Positions 22,629-33,198 of a stretch of DNA of 64,000 nt are shown one piece after another. The position numbers were made by a program, and so were the translations under genes. The notes below the pieces were generated by a model that was not told the origin of the DNA, made no database searches, and saw nothing but the letters and a program-made list of their open reading frames with translations. The stretch spans positions 1,518,478 to 1,582,477 of the forward strand of contig NW_004450465.1 of NCBI RefSeq assembly GCF_000321225.1, in the 5' to 3' direction. How positions within the stretch are numbered: the stretch's first letter is position 1; each line of letters opens with the position of its first letter. The DNA comes from Odobenus rosmarus divergens (Eukaryota > Chordata > Mammalia > Carnivora > Odobenidae).

Positions 22629-23719
22629 ATTAATTTTTAATTACAAAATATTCCAAACATAAAGTAGTATAAACATACCTATATCCTGCCCTATATACCA
22701 CTGTTTAACAAATGCTAATATTTTGCCATATTTGCTTCAGTTCTCTCTCTTTTCTTTAAAAATAAAATGGGTCCAGCTAAAACCCAACCCCCATCTAATT
22801 CTCTCTCCTTCCTAACAGAAACCTAGGAAGTGCCATCCTCAAGCTAAAGTGGGTAGAGATCCTGTGCATATTTTTACACTTTTACTACATATTTATACAT
22901 ATTCCATAACAGTGTATGTTCTTTTGTATATTTAAAAATTTTGCATAAGTGGTATAATGACATGTGCATCCTTTCATACCTTACTTTTTTCAGTCAGCAG
23001 TACGTCTTAAAACTTATCCATGTCGATACATGGATATCGCTTTCATTCTGCTGAACTAGATGTGGTATTCCATTGTATGACTAAGCCATAGTTTATTTAT
23101 TCTACTGATATACAGTTAGATGGTCTCCACTTTTTTCCCTTTATAATCATTAAAAAACCAAATTGGCATCAAATTATAACACAGAACTGTTGCCTGCTTT
23201 TCCCACTTAACATTAAGTATTCATACATATTCTTTGAGAACATTATTTTTAGCAGCTGCATAGTGTTCTCTCACAGGAACATGCCAAAATTATTTAACCA
23301 TTCCCACGAATATCCTTTTACATGCATTTAGGCATGATAACAAATAGAAAGACTAAGAAGTGCCTGTAGAGAGGAAGAGTACTACCATGGTTCAGCAGCC
23401 ATGTTCTGGTCCCACACTGTCCAGGTGCAAATCCCACCAGGTCCACTTTCTAGGCAAAATCTTCACCTCTGTGTTCTATAAAATGAGGTTGACCATAGTA
23501 CTTACCTTGAATCCCATAATAAACCCATGGGTTTATACACTTTCTGGCTTTTGTGTTGTTTTGTTCTGTTTTTTATTCCCTTATAGGCAAACAAGGGTAA
23601 TCCTGCATCCGCAGGTCAAGCTTGCTTACAGAAAGCACAGCAACACTCAGGACAAAAAGTCTTGTGAAATCCAAATCACTGACTCCAGCACAGTGCTTGG
23701 TACACAGTAAGCATTAAGT

Positions 23720-24670
23720 GTTAGGTTAAAAGTGTTTGTATTTGTAGTGCCTGAACACAATTGCACACATGCGTGTGCACACACACTCCCACACAAGTAT
23801 CTATAATGCTATCGTATTTTCAGTATGTGACATGGCGCTGCTTCACTTAATTCCACCCCAACTTCTCCTTATTGTTAAGGTTTCCCAATCTGCTCCTGAC
23901 TGTTCCATCTAGCAGATCTTCCAGTTTTGTTGCCTTTTGCTGGGAATCCCTTCAGACGCTTCAGCAAACCCTCACCATCTGACACATTATACACTCAGCA
24001 AGTGGCACCAAAACCTATAATTGACTTAGTGAAATTCTTAGACTCTCCCTTTTGCAATTCAATTCAACCAAATGGTCTGTCTATCCCAATATTTTGAAGT
24101 GTCACCTCCCACAGGTTCCTCCTCTCTTTTTGTCCTATGAATGATGTCCTACTTCTCAACTGCTGTCACCTGGCTCAAATCTCAGTGCAGATTTTCAAAA
24201 AAAAAAAAAAAAAGAAGAAACCCACGTAGTTTTTTTAGTCCTTCCAGATATGGCTCAATAAAACTTCATTGGCCTCAAGAGACATCCCCTAATTCAGCTA
24301 AACAGTCTTCCTTCTACTCTTAGGAATGCTATTGGGCAGTGTAATGGCCTTTGAAAAACTCTGGAGTCCCTGAACTGGAAAGAGGGATGAAAGGAAGCTA
24401 CGCATGAGCAGTGAGCAGTCAAGCTCCAAGTTCTGTCCTCACCTCGGCCATCGGCATGTTCCAAAATCTGATGAGAACCATAAGCTCACAAGGAAGTACT
24501 TACTACACAATTTGTCACTGCAATTTCCAAATGGCCTAGGATGACCAGTAGTGGCCAGGGGAATACTTAAAAGGCCCTTAACTGTTGAAAACTGTAATGG
24601 TTAGAACTATTTTCATATTATCAAATATGGTCTAAATTAGCTTCAAAAAAGAAGTTTCTAGAAAAGATGA
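23720..24670. other. Unique sequence with poly(A), no gene seen
   Basis: It has a mixed CA-rich stretch near 23765-23790 and a poly(A) run at 24198-24213. A weak L2-like CT-rich character is seen at 23.9-24.3 kb but not enough to call. Confidence 0.4.
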
Positions 24671-24671
24671 A

Positions 24672-24699
24672 ACACACACACACACACACACACACACAC
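24672..24699. repeat. (AC)14 microsatellite
   Basis: An uninterrupted AC dinucleotide run of about 14 units, likely to vary in length between individuals. Confidence 0.95.
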
Positions 24700-25438
24700 C
24701 TCTATGTGATAAACCTAGTTGAAAAGAGGATTGAGTCCCATCCATCCTTTCATGGGGAAAATTAGTACCTCTTAATCTCTAGGAATATATTTGTTTTCCT
24801 TAGCTATAAGCTTAGTTACACTCTTTGAACTCATTAGTATTAACTCCTTTTCCTACTGCAGCCTGATCAGAATTAATTCTGTTTTGAGAAGTCTTAACAA
24901 TGAAATCTAAATAAAGTTTTGCCCTCTGCCTACACCATTTGGGATTACTCCTTTAAGACCATGTCTAGACTCTTAAGAAAAGTCAGGGAAGATGTCATCC
25001 TTGATTGGCTTGATTGTGTTTTTTGAATTTAGGGATGTTAGATAACCTGTTGCCCCTTTATATACCCTCAGGAGTCCCAGATCCTGTCTTCAAATTGTGG
25101 GGATACAGGAATAAAGTAGACACAAATCTTACCTAGTCTATGATCATGTCATCCAAGACCACACTTTCTTCACAAGAATGCCATTAGGAACTGAAGATTT
25201 CACAATCACAGGTAAATGCCTATTTATGACTTTGCTATATACCTTCTTTTTCTACAGTTTTGTTTTGTTTAGTCTAGGGTACCAGCAAATATCGTGATTT
25301 AAGACAATTAGCATTGACTGAACCATAAACATACCCTACACCTTCATCCTAACAATTCACTCTCAACCATTCCTTTATCAAAGAAGGAGAGGCAGAGGAA
25401 AAGGCGGCCGTAAGTAGAAGATATAGAGAAGGAGGAAC

Positions 25439-25503
25439 AGGAGGAAAAGAAAGAGAAGAAGGGAAGGAAAAAAGGAAGGAAGGAAAGAAGAAAGGAAGGA
25501 GGG
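25439..25503. repeat. 65-base pure purine tract (GGAA/AAGA)
   Basis: Every base from 25439 to 25503 is A or G, largely built of ggaa, aaga and gaag units. Read on the minus strand it gives a spurious Phe/Ser/Leu-rich open frame. Confidence 0.95.
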
Positions 25504-25894
25504 CATTGCCTGCCATAGTAGCTGAAAAAAAAAATGATAAAATAGAAAGACTTCAGAAAGGCCCCCAACTCTTAGTACATTCTTCTTAGAGTCACAAAGT
25601 CTACACCACCCTGAAGGCATAAAACCACCAGCCCCCTCAAATACAGCAAGACTTACAGACCATGATCAAAAAGTGTTCCATACAGCACCTCAGAAGTATC
25701 AATATTGCTTAGCATCTTAAATTAATACAGACTTACATTTCTAGGCTATTTTTAGTATCACAAGCTTTGCTGATACACAAAATGGAGTTCTTTCAATTGG
25801 AATCGAATCTGCCTCAATCTGGTAACTGTTGCCTAGAGCACTCACTGCCTTGTAGGGAGAAAGAATGGTGCAAGGAAGAGCAGAGTCAAGGCCA

Positions 25895-26010
25895 CATGGA
25901 ATTGGCCCTAGCTCTGCCTGACAACTGGCTGTATGTACCTTGGACAGTACATTTAACCCCCTCAGAGTCCAATTCCTTCTCTGTAAAATTTACCAGTCTC
26001 TCAGGGTACT
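25895..26010 (+). repeat. MIR SINE fragment
   Basis: gaattggccctagctctgcc, caactggctgtatgtacctt and ccaattccttctctgtaaaa follow the plus-strand MIR core. Confidence 0.6.
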
Positions 26011-27208
26011 CCCTGCACTAAGAAGTCCAGCTCAGGCTTGAAATCTAAGTCGCTTCCTATGTTTCCTTCATCAGTAAAATGGAAAAGCAATACCTACTCT
26101 AATAACACAGTATGTGGAATACCACAGAAATTTAAATCCACTGCATAAACCTTAGAGAACTTTCAGTACGTTCTACTTAGAGATATAGTCACAAAGTCTA
26201 TGAATCACAAAGTTTCTAAGAATCTATGGTCTATGGGTCAAGGATCCATGGTTCTCTGGCTCCAAGATCTTGCTCTGACAGAACAAAGTTCTTGAGACTC
26301 AAAGAGAGAACTTACTTGGATTAGACCCACACTGAGTATCCAGGGAAGTGACCAGACTTGTAGATAGTCAGGGAGGGATCTGCCTTTCCACCCTGTAATT
26401 CAGCCCTTGATATACAAGGTGTGAGTAGGGACACAGTGGTTGGATAAAATAAGAGAAATGGAAGAGTCTCAGGACATTTCTGCCATTAGCATTATTCCCA
26501 CCTTCTGACTTCTTGGGAAATGCCACCTACTGAACACCCTGTTATTTAGAGGAACACAGGACAGGAAGGAGGCAGAATGGGACATTCTCTTATGTTCTAC
26601 CCCCATCTCACTCCCCCAACTGACTTGGAGGGAGAATGGCAGTGGTAGCAAAGGTCACACAGCTAGAAGTAAACTGAGTATAAAAAGAGGACACACCCAG
26701 ATATGCAGTGGGAGCCTGAGTGATACGGACGTCCCTTGCTGCAGATGAAGTACAGGAATGAGAAATCAAGGGGCTCAGCCTTCTTTGTGGTGGATGTTAA
26801 TCCTGCTCCAAACATTATAAAAAGATTGCATTAATGTCTACTATTGAGTTCCTTGGTAAGGTGGGGCTCCTGCCCTCCAAGTCAAGTGAAAAGGGACCAG
26901 CAAGAATCTGAAAGCACTGGAGGAAAGCAGCCCATCTCCACAGAAATTGCAATCCAAGCTGAAAATGCATGTTTTAATTGCAATGGTTCAAGACCACCAG
27001 AGAAAATGCTCCAATGGATTGAAAGCCTGTTTCTAACTGAATCACACAAAACTGTAGCACATTTCCAGTAGAGAAGGTAACTACTGGAGTCAGCCAAAAG
27101 ATAAGAATATCTAACCCATAGGCAAATTACAATGTATGAAGGTTGTCATTTTTTTTAAGATTTTTCAAATTAGCATGCTATATCTTTTCTTCTGACAGAG
27201 TCAGAAGA
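26011..27208. other. Unique sequence, no gene seen
   Basis: Only small MIR-like scraps are visible (for example tcacacagctagaagtaaac near 26655). No exon is supported. Confidence 0.4.
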
Positions 27209-27218
27209 CAACGGACAC

Positions 27219-27551
27219 AAAAACTAATGATGTAATGTATGGTGATTAACATAATAAAATTAAATTAAATTTAAAAAAAAACAAAAACTGGGCGCCTGGG
27301 TGGCTCAGTCGTTAAGCGTTTGCCTTCGGCTCAGGTCATGATTCTGGAGTCCTGGGATCGAGTCCCACGTCGGGCTCCCTGCTCAGCGGGGAGTCTGCTT
27401 CTCCCTCTGACCCTCCCCCCTCTCATGCGCTCTCTCTCTCCCATTCTCTCTCTCAGATAAATAAAATCTTTAAAAAAAAAATAAAAAAACAAAAACTAAT
27501 GATGTATGGTCATTAACATAACATAATAAAATTAAATTAAAAAAAAGGCGG
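27219..27551 (+). mobile_element. Duplicated L1 3' tail, split by a SINE
   Basis: Two tandem copies of the terminal part of the carnivore L1 (aaaaactaatgatg, then tatggtgattaac or tatggtcattaac, then ataataaaattaaattaaa) lie at 27219-27272 and 27484-27548. The SINE at 27290-27480 sits between them. A 10-base direct repeat, caacggacac, flanks the set at 27209-27218 and 27552-27561 and fits a target-site duplication. Each unit lacks a different 5-base piece (taatg or acata). Nothing of L1 upstream of the tail is present, so this was an extremely short insertion. Confidence 0.8.
27290..27480 (+). mobile_element. CAN-SINE nested in the L1 tail
   Basis: A complete copy from gggcgcctgggtggctcagt to agataaataaaatctt plus poly(A), with the B-box region gatcgagtccc. 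The flanking duplication is aaaaaaacaaaaact (ending 27289; repeated at 27483-27497). It is younger than the duplicated L1 tail that it splits. Confidence 0.95.
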
Positions 27552-27561
27552 CAACGGACAC

Positions 27562-28650
27562 CCAAAGGGGAAGAAATACCCAGGGAGAAGGCCAAGTCTC
27601 TGAGAAGTGAAAACATCTCTTCCATTTCTTTTCTAGTTAATACCTTGGGCTTCTCCACAAGGAAAAAAGCTGCAAATGCATGACTGTCTTCATTTTGTAT
27701 ATTCACAGTCCCATAAAGAGCTAATAAACTAGCCAAGCCTGCAAAAAATCTTGTCTGGACATTTTCAGGATTTAGACCAAAAGGCCTAGAGGGCCTGGTG
27801 AAAGCTTCGTGAATGGAGGTGTTTCGGTGAGCCCCCCTATCTGGGAAGCCAGGCTCATGCAGTCAGTACAGTCAACATTTCCTATTGGCAAATGCCTACA
27901 CAGTCATACATGTTGGAAACCCTGAGTAGTTCGATGGTGTCATTCCTATTTTCCAGACCGACAGAGGAGGATAAAAGTTGAATAAGTCATCCATCCATCA
28001 CCTGTGGTATCATGGAGTGCCAGAATCAGGGTGCAGCCTCTCTCCCGGACCACACCCACCAGCCTGCTCCCTGTCAGGGCTCCCCAAGCTTCAGCTTCAC
28101 TTGGTGCAGCTCACCTCCTCTGACGGCCCCTGTCCTCCCCATAAGGAGACTCCGCAGCAGCAAAACAGCCAGGATCAAAATGCTTGCCAATCCCTCAGAG
28201 TTTCAGAAATCCTCATAGAACTAGTGTAACCACCCCTCCCCCAAACCCCAAGGAATTGGACAAGCAGGCAGGGAGGCTGTTGGTAGGGAATGGAGAAGTA
28301 ACTTGGCCCCGGTCTCTTCTTCTTGCCTCCCAAGAAAAAACAGTAATAGCACAATTCTCCCCTCCTTGTTACCCCATTCACCCAGCAGGTGTGGCCAGGA
28401 ACTAGAAAATTCTCAGGGATGGGGCTTGTCCTTCCTCACCCTTGGGTGTCAACCAATCAGCAATAGGACATTTACTGGGGGAAGACAAACTGAGGTTTTC
28501 TTGTTTTTTTTAAGATTTGAGACACATTTATGCTCATTTTACACTTTAATAGGAATTCTTAGGAAAGAAATGATGAGGATTGGGAGCTGGGCTATACCCT
28601 TTCTTTGGAAGCCTGGATGACGGTCAACTTGGCAAATTAAAGGCACTTGT
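27562..28650. other. Unique sequence, no gene seen
   Basis: It includes a GC-rich segment at 28.02-28.26 kb with overlapping frames of 60-105 codons in different registers. None has a recognisable domain. Confidence 0.4.
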
Positions 28651-30195
28651 CTTGGGCCCAGGAACACACACTCTCCACAGCTTCCTTCTTTAGCTGCATG
28701 TGGTAGAGTTTTCACTTTTACAATAATTCTTCATGGAAGAAGGATGAAAGTTGTACTTAATGAAGTTTCGGAAAAAGAATCTGATCCTTGCTCTGGCGCT
28801 CAGATGCTGCATCTTTGTAAACAGCGTGCAAGGGTCTTTGTAAGATTTATAGGAAATGGCAATTGGCAAAGAAAAACGTTAGCTCCTACTCTGGTCCCGT
28901 AAAGCTGTCCGGCTGGCTTTGTAGAGCTCTCAAAGAACGTTACTGAAAACAAAGGAGAAATCAATACCATTCAGGCCACTGCCAGCTGTGGGCCTCCAAA
29001 GTGAATCAGCCTGGCTTCTCCTACCTCTCCGAATAGTGAGCTTCGGCTTCAAACAGAATGCAAAGTAGTTACGGCCCTCCTCCCCGAATCCTTAGAAAAT
29101 TGTCCCTGAAATGAAAGGTCTGCAAAATCTTTCATCTGCAAGGGGGTGGTGATGCAAGGATTTTTCAGGTCAGAGCAAATGATGGGAAAGGAATGGCCAC
29201 TTTCTGCTCATCATGTAGTGAATTTGACACCAACACTTGTTAGATTTGAGCCAGCCCTCCAAGTTGAGTCTGTCCAAGCCTACCAGTAGTGTCTCGGGTT
29301 ACCAAGAACCAAGTAATTAATAGGGGGTAGCTGGACTAATTATGAGTTTGGAAAGGAAAGAAAGAAGAAGCAACAATCGCTGAGAATGGGGTCTTGTGTA
29401 ACAGAATACAAAGTCTTTATTTCAGAACTTTGTTCCAGGGACAGTAGTGATTAACTATCGAACACCCTCCTCCCACCTCGAAATAAAAAATTCCAAATGA
29501 TTATGTCTTAGACCTTGCTCTTAGAACCTCCTCCTTTTCAGCCGCAAATGAAACAACTTACAGGTTAATACGCCAATTAAACCTCCACAGATCAACATTC
29601 TCTTCTTCAACATTCTCTTCTGCAGGAGTTGTGAATGAGGAGCTCTGCACAGGATTTTGCTGAATAAAAAAGAATCTGTGCTTCTAATGTCACAAACAGC
29701 CCCCTCCCCATCAACTCCCTTAATTTACAGTTGATGGCCTATCTCTTCACCTTGTCAATCTTCAAATGCTTATTCTCTAACCATGATAGGGAAATGCCAA
29801 GTTCTCTGCAGAGGGAGGAAAAGTTTCTCAGTTTTGCATCCAAATGCACTTGTCACACAAAAGAGCCCCAGTGCTGACTTGCCCGAGTCAGCTCTGAGCG
29901 ACAAACTTTAGCCCTTACCACCCTGAAGACAAAAGCAGGCACACATAAACGTTGCAGCGGATCCTGGGATGGCTGCGGTCAGGCCAAGCATTCATGCCGG
30001 GAGTGTGGAATTTCCCTGTCACATAAAACCATAGTGGGGTCAAGAGGCAGATACACTAATCAAGGAGTAGAGCGGGACCTTTCAAGGTCTTCTCTGGCTT
30101 CCATGTTGGGGGAGGGAAAGCAGTGCTTCTGGCAGGTTTAAATGTCCCAGCAAAGGAACTTCACTCCTTTAGTGAATCCCTCAGCAGACTGACAA
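28650..30195. promoter_or_regulatory. Repeat-poor candidate noncoding regulatory block
   Basis: About 1.5 kb with no recognisable transposon, in a window where most intervals of this size hold at least one. CpGs are locally more frequent than elsewhere (tctggcgctcag, cccgtaaagctgtccggctg, gaacgttactg, ctccgaatag, ttacggccc, ccccgaatcc). Factor-like motifs include a forkhead-type tgtaaacag near 28816 and homeobox-type taattaat and gattaact. A 15-base tandem repeat and acceptor-like CT tract lie inside it. These features fit a conserved enhancer or an unannotated transcript, but nothing here proves function. Confidence 0.25.
29592..29621 (+). repeat. Perfect 15-base tandem duplication
   Basis: tcaacattctcttct occurs twice in a row (29592-29606 and 29607-29621) and is followed by gcag. 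Together they form a pyrimidine-rich tract ending in CAG, which resembles a 3' splice site on the plus strand. Confidence 0.9.
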
Positions 30196-30199
30196 GGCA

Positions 30200-30335
30200 A
30201 TTAACAATAGATAAAAATGTACTAAACACCTACTCTGTGCAAGGCATTAAGATAAGAACTTGTTAAGGCTATAAGAAGTGGAGCAAGGTCCAGCTCTCAC
30301 TGGGAGTATAAGGCTAGGCAATTACAATTAACCAT
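30200..30335 (-). repeat. L2 LINE fragment
   Basis: aaacacctactctgtgcaag, gcattaagataagaac and ggtccagctctcactgggag fit the reverse-complement L2 end ('gcacctactatgtgccaggcactg... ccctgccctcatggag'). Confidence 0.55.
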
Positions 30336-30497
30336 ACAGCACTGGGATGCCCGTGAGTGAGAGCTGTTTTTCCAGTAGCCCTTACCTTTCCTTGTGCTAA
30401 CAAAAACTTGACTTTGTTCAATTATCAGGTGACTGTCTTTTCCTAAAATGTGACCTTCTTCACAGTCCAAGAGAGTGAACCTTGACTGGTCAAAACT

Positions 30498-30672
30498 AAT
30501 GGTTCTAAACTCTACCTGCACATTGGAAACAAATTGGGGAGTGGTTTAGAAATTCCAGTGACTGGGCCCCACCCTAAGACTCCAATTTAATTGGTCAGAC
30601 ATGGGTCCAAGCATCCAATAGTTTTTAAAGTCCCCAGGTGATTCTAATGTCACCAGTGGTTGAGAACCCCTG
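30498..30672. mobile_element. MER5-like hAT relic, both ends present
   Basis: It starts atggttctaaactctacctg with cacattgg and ends ccaggtgattctaatgtcac and cagtggttgagaacccct. The interior gtgactgggccccaccctaa matches the MER5-type interior. The ends are inverted repeats of one another (ggttctaaac / gttgagaacc), as expected for this non-autonomous element. Confidence 0.75.
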
Positions 30673-31089
30673 ATCTAAGTCAACACAATTATTTCATCCT
30701 GTCATTAGTGACTGGCTTAGGGTTGGTCATGTGGTTTAATTCAGGTCAAAGATATGAGAAGGCATCTTTTGGGAGGCTTCTAGGAAGGTTTTCTTCAGGT
30801 TTAAAAACACAAAAGGAAGGTAGGTGCTTTCTTCTTTTCTGAGCTTTGGACAGTGTTTGAAGAGGAGGTGAGGTCTGAATAGGGGCAAGCAATTTGCAAC
30901 AGTGAAGGGAATAATAGTCAACTAAGGCTCAACACCTAGAGGAAGGCAGAAGAAAAAGATAAATACATAGTCCATGATGACACTGTTGGACTAATGGATT
31001 AACCAAAACTGCAACCTCACCTTTTGAAGACCAGTGACCTTCCTATAGAACCTGCTAGCACACTGTAAACGACCATTCTTAAAAATACT

Positions 31090-31217
31090 GATGTCTGGGT
31101 CTTACCCCTAGAGGATCCAATTTAACTGTTAAGTGGTAAGATATGATAATCAAGATTTTAAAAAATATTCCCAGTTGGTTACATTGCACAGCCAAGCTTG
31201 AGAACCATTGTTCTAGA
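31090..31217. mobile_element. MER5-like hAT relic, partial
   Basis: aaaaatactgatgtctgggt with cttacccctagaggatcc, ending cattgcacagccaagcttga and gagaaccatt, matches the same small hAT family. The left end is degraded. Confidence 0.6.
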
Positions 31218-31253
31218 TTTCTTGACTGTGACAACAAATTTCTTATTGTTTAA

Positions 31254-31365
31254 GCCAGTGGTTCTCAAAGTGTGTACCCCCCAACCAGCAGCATCAACAT
31301 CACCTGGAAGCTTGTTTGAAATGTACATTTTTAGGTCTCACCCCTGACCTACTGAATCAGGAAAG
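31254..31365 (-). mobile_element. MER5A-like hAT relic, partial
   Basis: agtggttctcaaagtgtgta, ccagcagcatcaacatcacc, tggaagcttgtttgaaatg and acctactgaatcagg follow the reverse-complement MER5A sequence. Its other half is missing. Confidence 0.8.
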
Positions 31366-31997
31366 AATTTAAGATAACATGTATCTGATATACAGTCTTC
31401 CATTTCAGACAGATTTACCTTTCTAGTTACATTTGGCCAAATATTATGAGAATTGTCAAACAGAAAAGTGGAAGAACTGTATAGTGAACAAGTAAAAATT
31501 CGCTATTTTTGCTTTACCATAGATCTCTACAACTACCCAACTCCATCTATCCATCAATCCATTTCTTCGATGTGTTTCAAAGTAAGCTGCAAACATCAAA
31601 ACATTTCACTCCTAGACACTTCAGTGTGCATATCTCAAGCCAGAATTCAATACTATTCCTTTTTTTTAGGTTAAATTTAAATTGAATAAAATGTATAATT
31701 CTTTTTTTTTGTTTTAAATGTACAATTCTTAATTATACTATTCCTTGAGTTTCTAAATACCTTCTGCTTATGTTTATATTTTAGTAAAACTAACATTCAT
31801 TAATTTGCATGTCCTAAGCATACATATTGTAAAGTCATTGTTGATTGCGGTAACACAATGAGATGTATCAATCACATCTTAAGAGTTTTCACATTCATAA
31901 AGTATGGTGTTTTTCATTTGACTTTTATGAGATAATAAATATTGTCAGGTGTTAGATGTTATTAGTGATTAAAACTTCAATCAAAAATGTCTTCCCT

Positions 31998-32160
31998 CGG
32001 GGCTCCTCGGTGGCTCAGTTTAGCATCTGCCTTCGGCTTAGGTCATGGTCCTAGAGTCCCAGGATCAAGCCCGGCAGTCTGCTTCTCCCTCTTCCTCTGG
32101 CCCTCCCCTCACTCCTACTCTCTTGATCACTCTCCCTCAAATAAATAAAATCTTTTAAAA
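31998..32160 (+). mobile_element. Diverged CAN-SINE
   Basis: Head ggggctcctcggtggctcag, then ctgccttcggcttaggtcat, ccaggatcaagcccgg, the CT-rich stretch and tail aaataaataaaatcttt. Several internal deletions shorten it. A duplication of at least 8 bases (gtcttccc) is at 31989-31996 and 32166-32173. Confidence 0.9.
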
Positions 32161-32639
32161 AGAAAGTCTTCCCATTCTTTTAATCTTCTGGTAGTTTTAA
32201 CTGGTGGGTTCCTTGAAATGACATGGTGTTCTGTTTAAAAAAAAAAACTGCTCCTATCTCCAAATATCCTCTGTGCGAATCAGGGTTTCTCAATATTGTA
32301 TAACCTAAACAAAACACAGCACCAGCTGCTACTATAACTTCTGATTTGTGTCCATAAAGAAAGCCTCATTGCACATGCCAATTAATTATAAGTAACCATG
32401 ACAAATGTAAGCTTTTAAAATAGAACTTTTAATATACTCATGCCTACTGATGCTTTGAATAAAATAAGACTTCATGTGGGGGGAAAAGGTAAAGTTCCAC
32501 TGTTAAAAAAAGTGTGAAAACCACTAACTAATTCATTACACTTATTCTGTTGATAAGAAAACTGAGGCATAAGTACCAGAACTCTTGCATCTTTTGGTCC
32601 TAGTCCCTCTCCACTACGTAATATAAAAACTGAATTAAT

Positions 32640-32775
32640 CCATAAATATTTATTGTGCATGACTATGTGCTCAGTTGTGTGCTAGATTCTGTGGGTTTAA
32701 AAGTAGAGGAAGGCATGGTGCTTTCCTCACACCAGAAAACTAGCACCGGAGAAGAGGAAAAACTAACATGGATAA
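32640..32775 (-). repeat. L2 LINE fragment
   Basis: taaatatttattgtgcatga, ctatgtgctcagttgtgtgc and tagattctgtgggtttaaa resemble the reverse-complement L2 3' end. Confidence 0.55.
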
Positions 32776-33146
32776 CACAATGCAGGGATGGATAAGTTCT
32801 AAACTATATGGACTATATAGAAGCGCTCCTTGCATCCAGAGACGGGAACTGGAATAGCAAGGTAACTTAAGTTGTATAAGGAAAGGGGAGGTGGGGAAAA
32901 GGTGCCTGACAAGACAAGTCTAGGGTATGTTTTGTGGAAGACAAGGGCTAGTAGAATTATTTGTACGATGCTCATCCTACAGTGCCTCTGGGAGTTGTTT
33001 AAGCTCATTATTCATTTCACTTACTGTGGGAAAATTCTAAGTCCTCCACTTTTCCATTTACCTTGTCTCCAGACCTTTGGATTCACCTTCAAATTTGACT
33101 CCTAAACCAAACATACAGAGGTCCCATTATGCTAATCTAGGATGGA

Positions 33147-33156
33147 TTTCTTTTTT

Positions 33157-33196
<40 letters not shown>

Positions 33197-33198
33197 TC
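33147..33198. repeat. (TTTC)n microsatellite
   Basis: A pure pyrimidine run of 52 bases, TTTC units from about 33155 onward, ending ttctttcag. A likely length-variable locus. Confidence 0.95.

Larger units (their letters stand above)
21560..23340 (-). mobile_element. Old antisense L1/HAL1 background
   Basis: This is diverged antisense L1-type text on both sides of the younger L1: tagaaagtttagaaaataca before it, and cattccattgtatgactaag, gccatagtttatttattcta and aacattaagtattcatac after it. The younger L1 at 21718-22628 splits it. Boundaries and subfamily are uncertain. Confidence 0.45.

Noticed and set aside
25344..25620. Minus-strand frames rich in Phe, Ser, Leu and Pro
   Set aside because: They are the translation of a simple GGAA/AAGA purine tract.
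32281..32300. Start of a MER20-like element (cagggtttctcaa)
   Set aside because: The match stops after about 13 bases and the rest of that element is absent.
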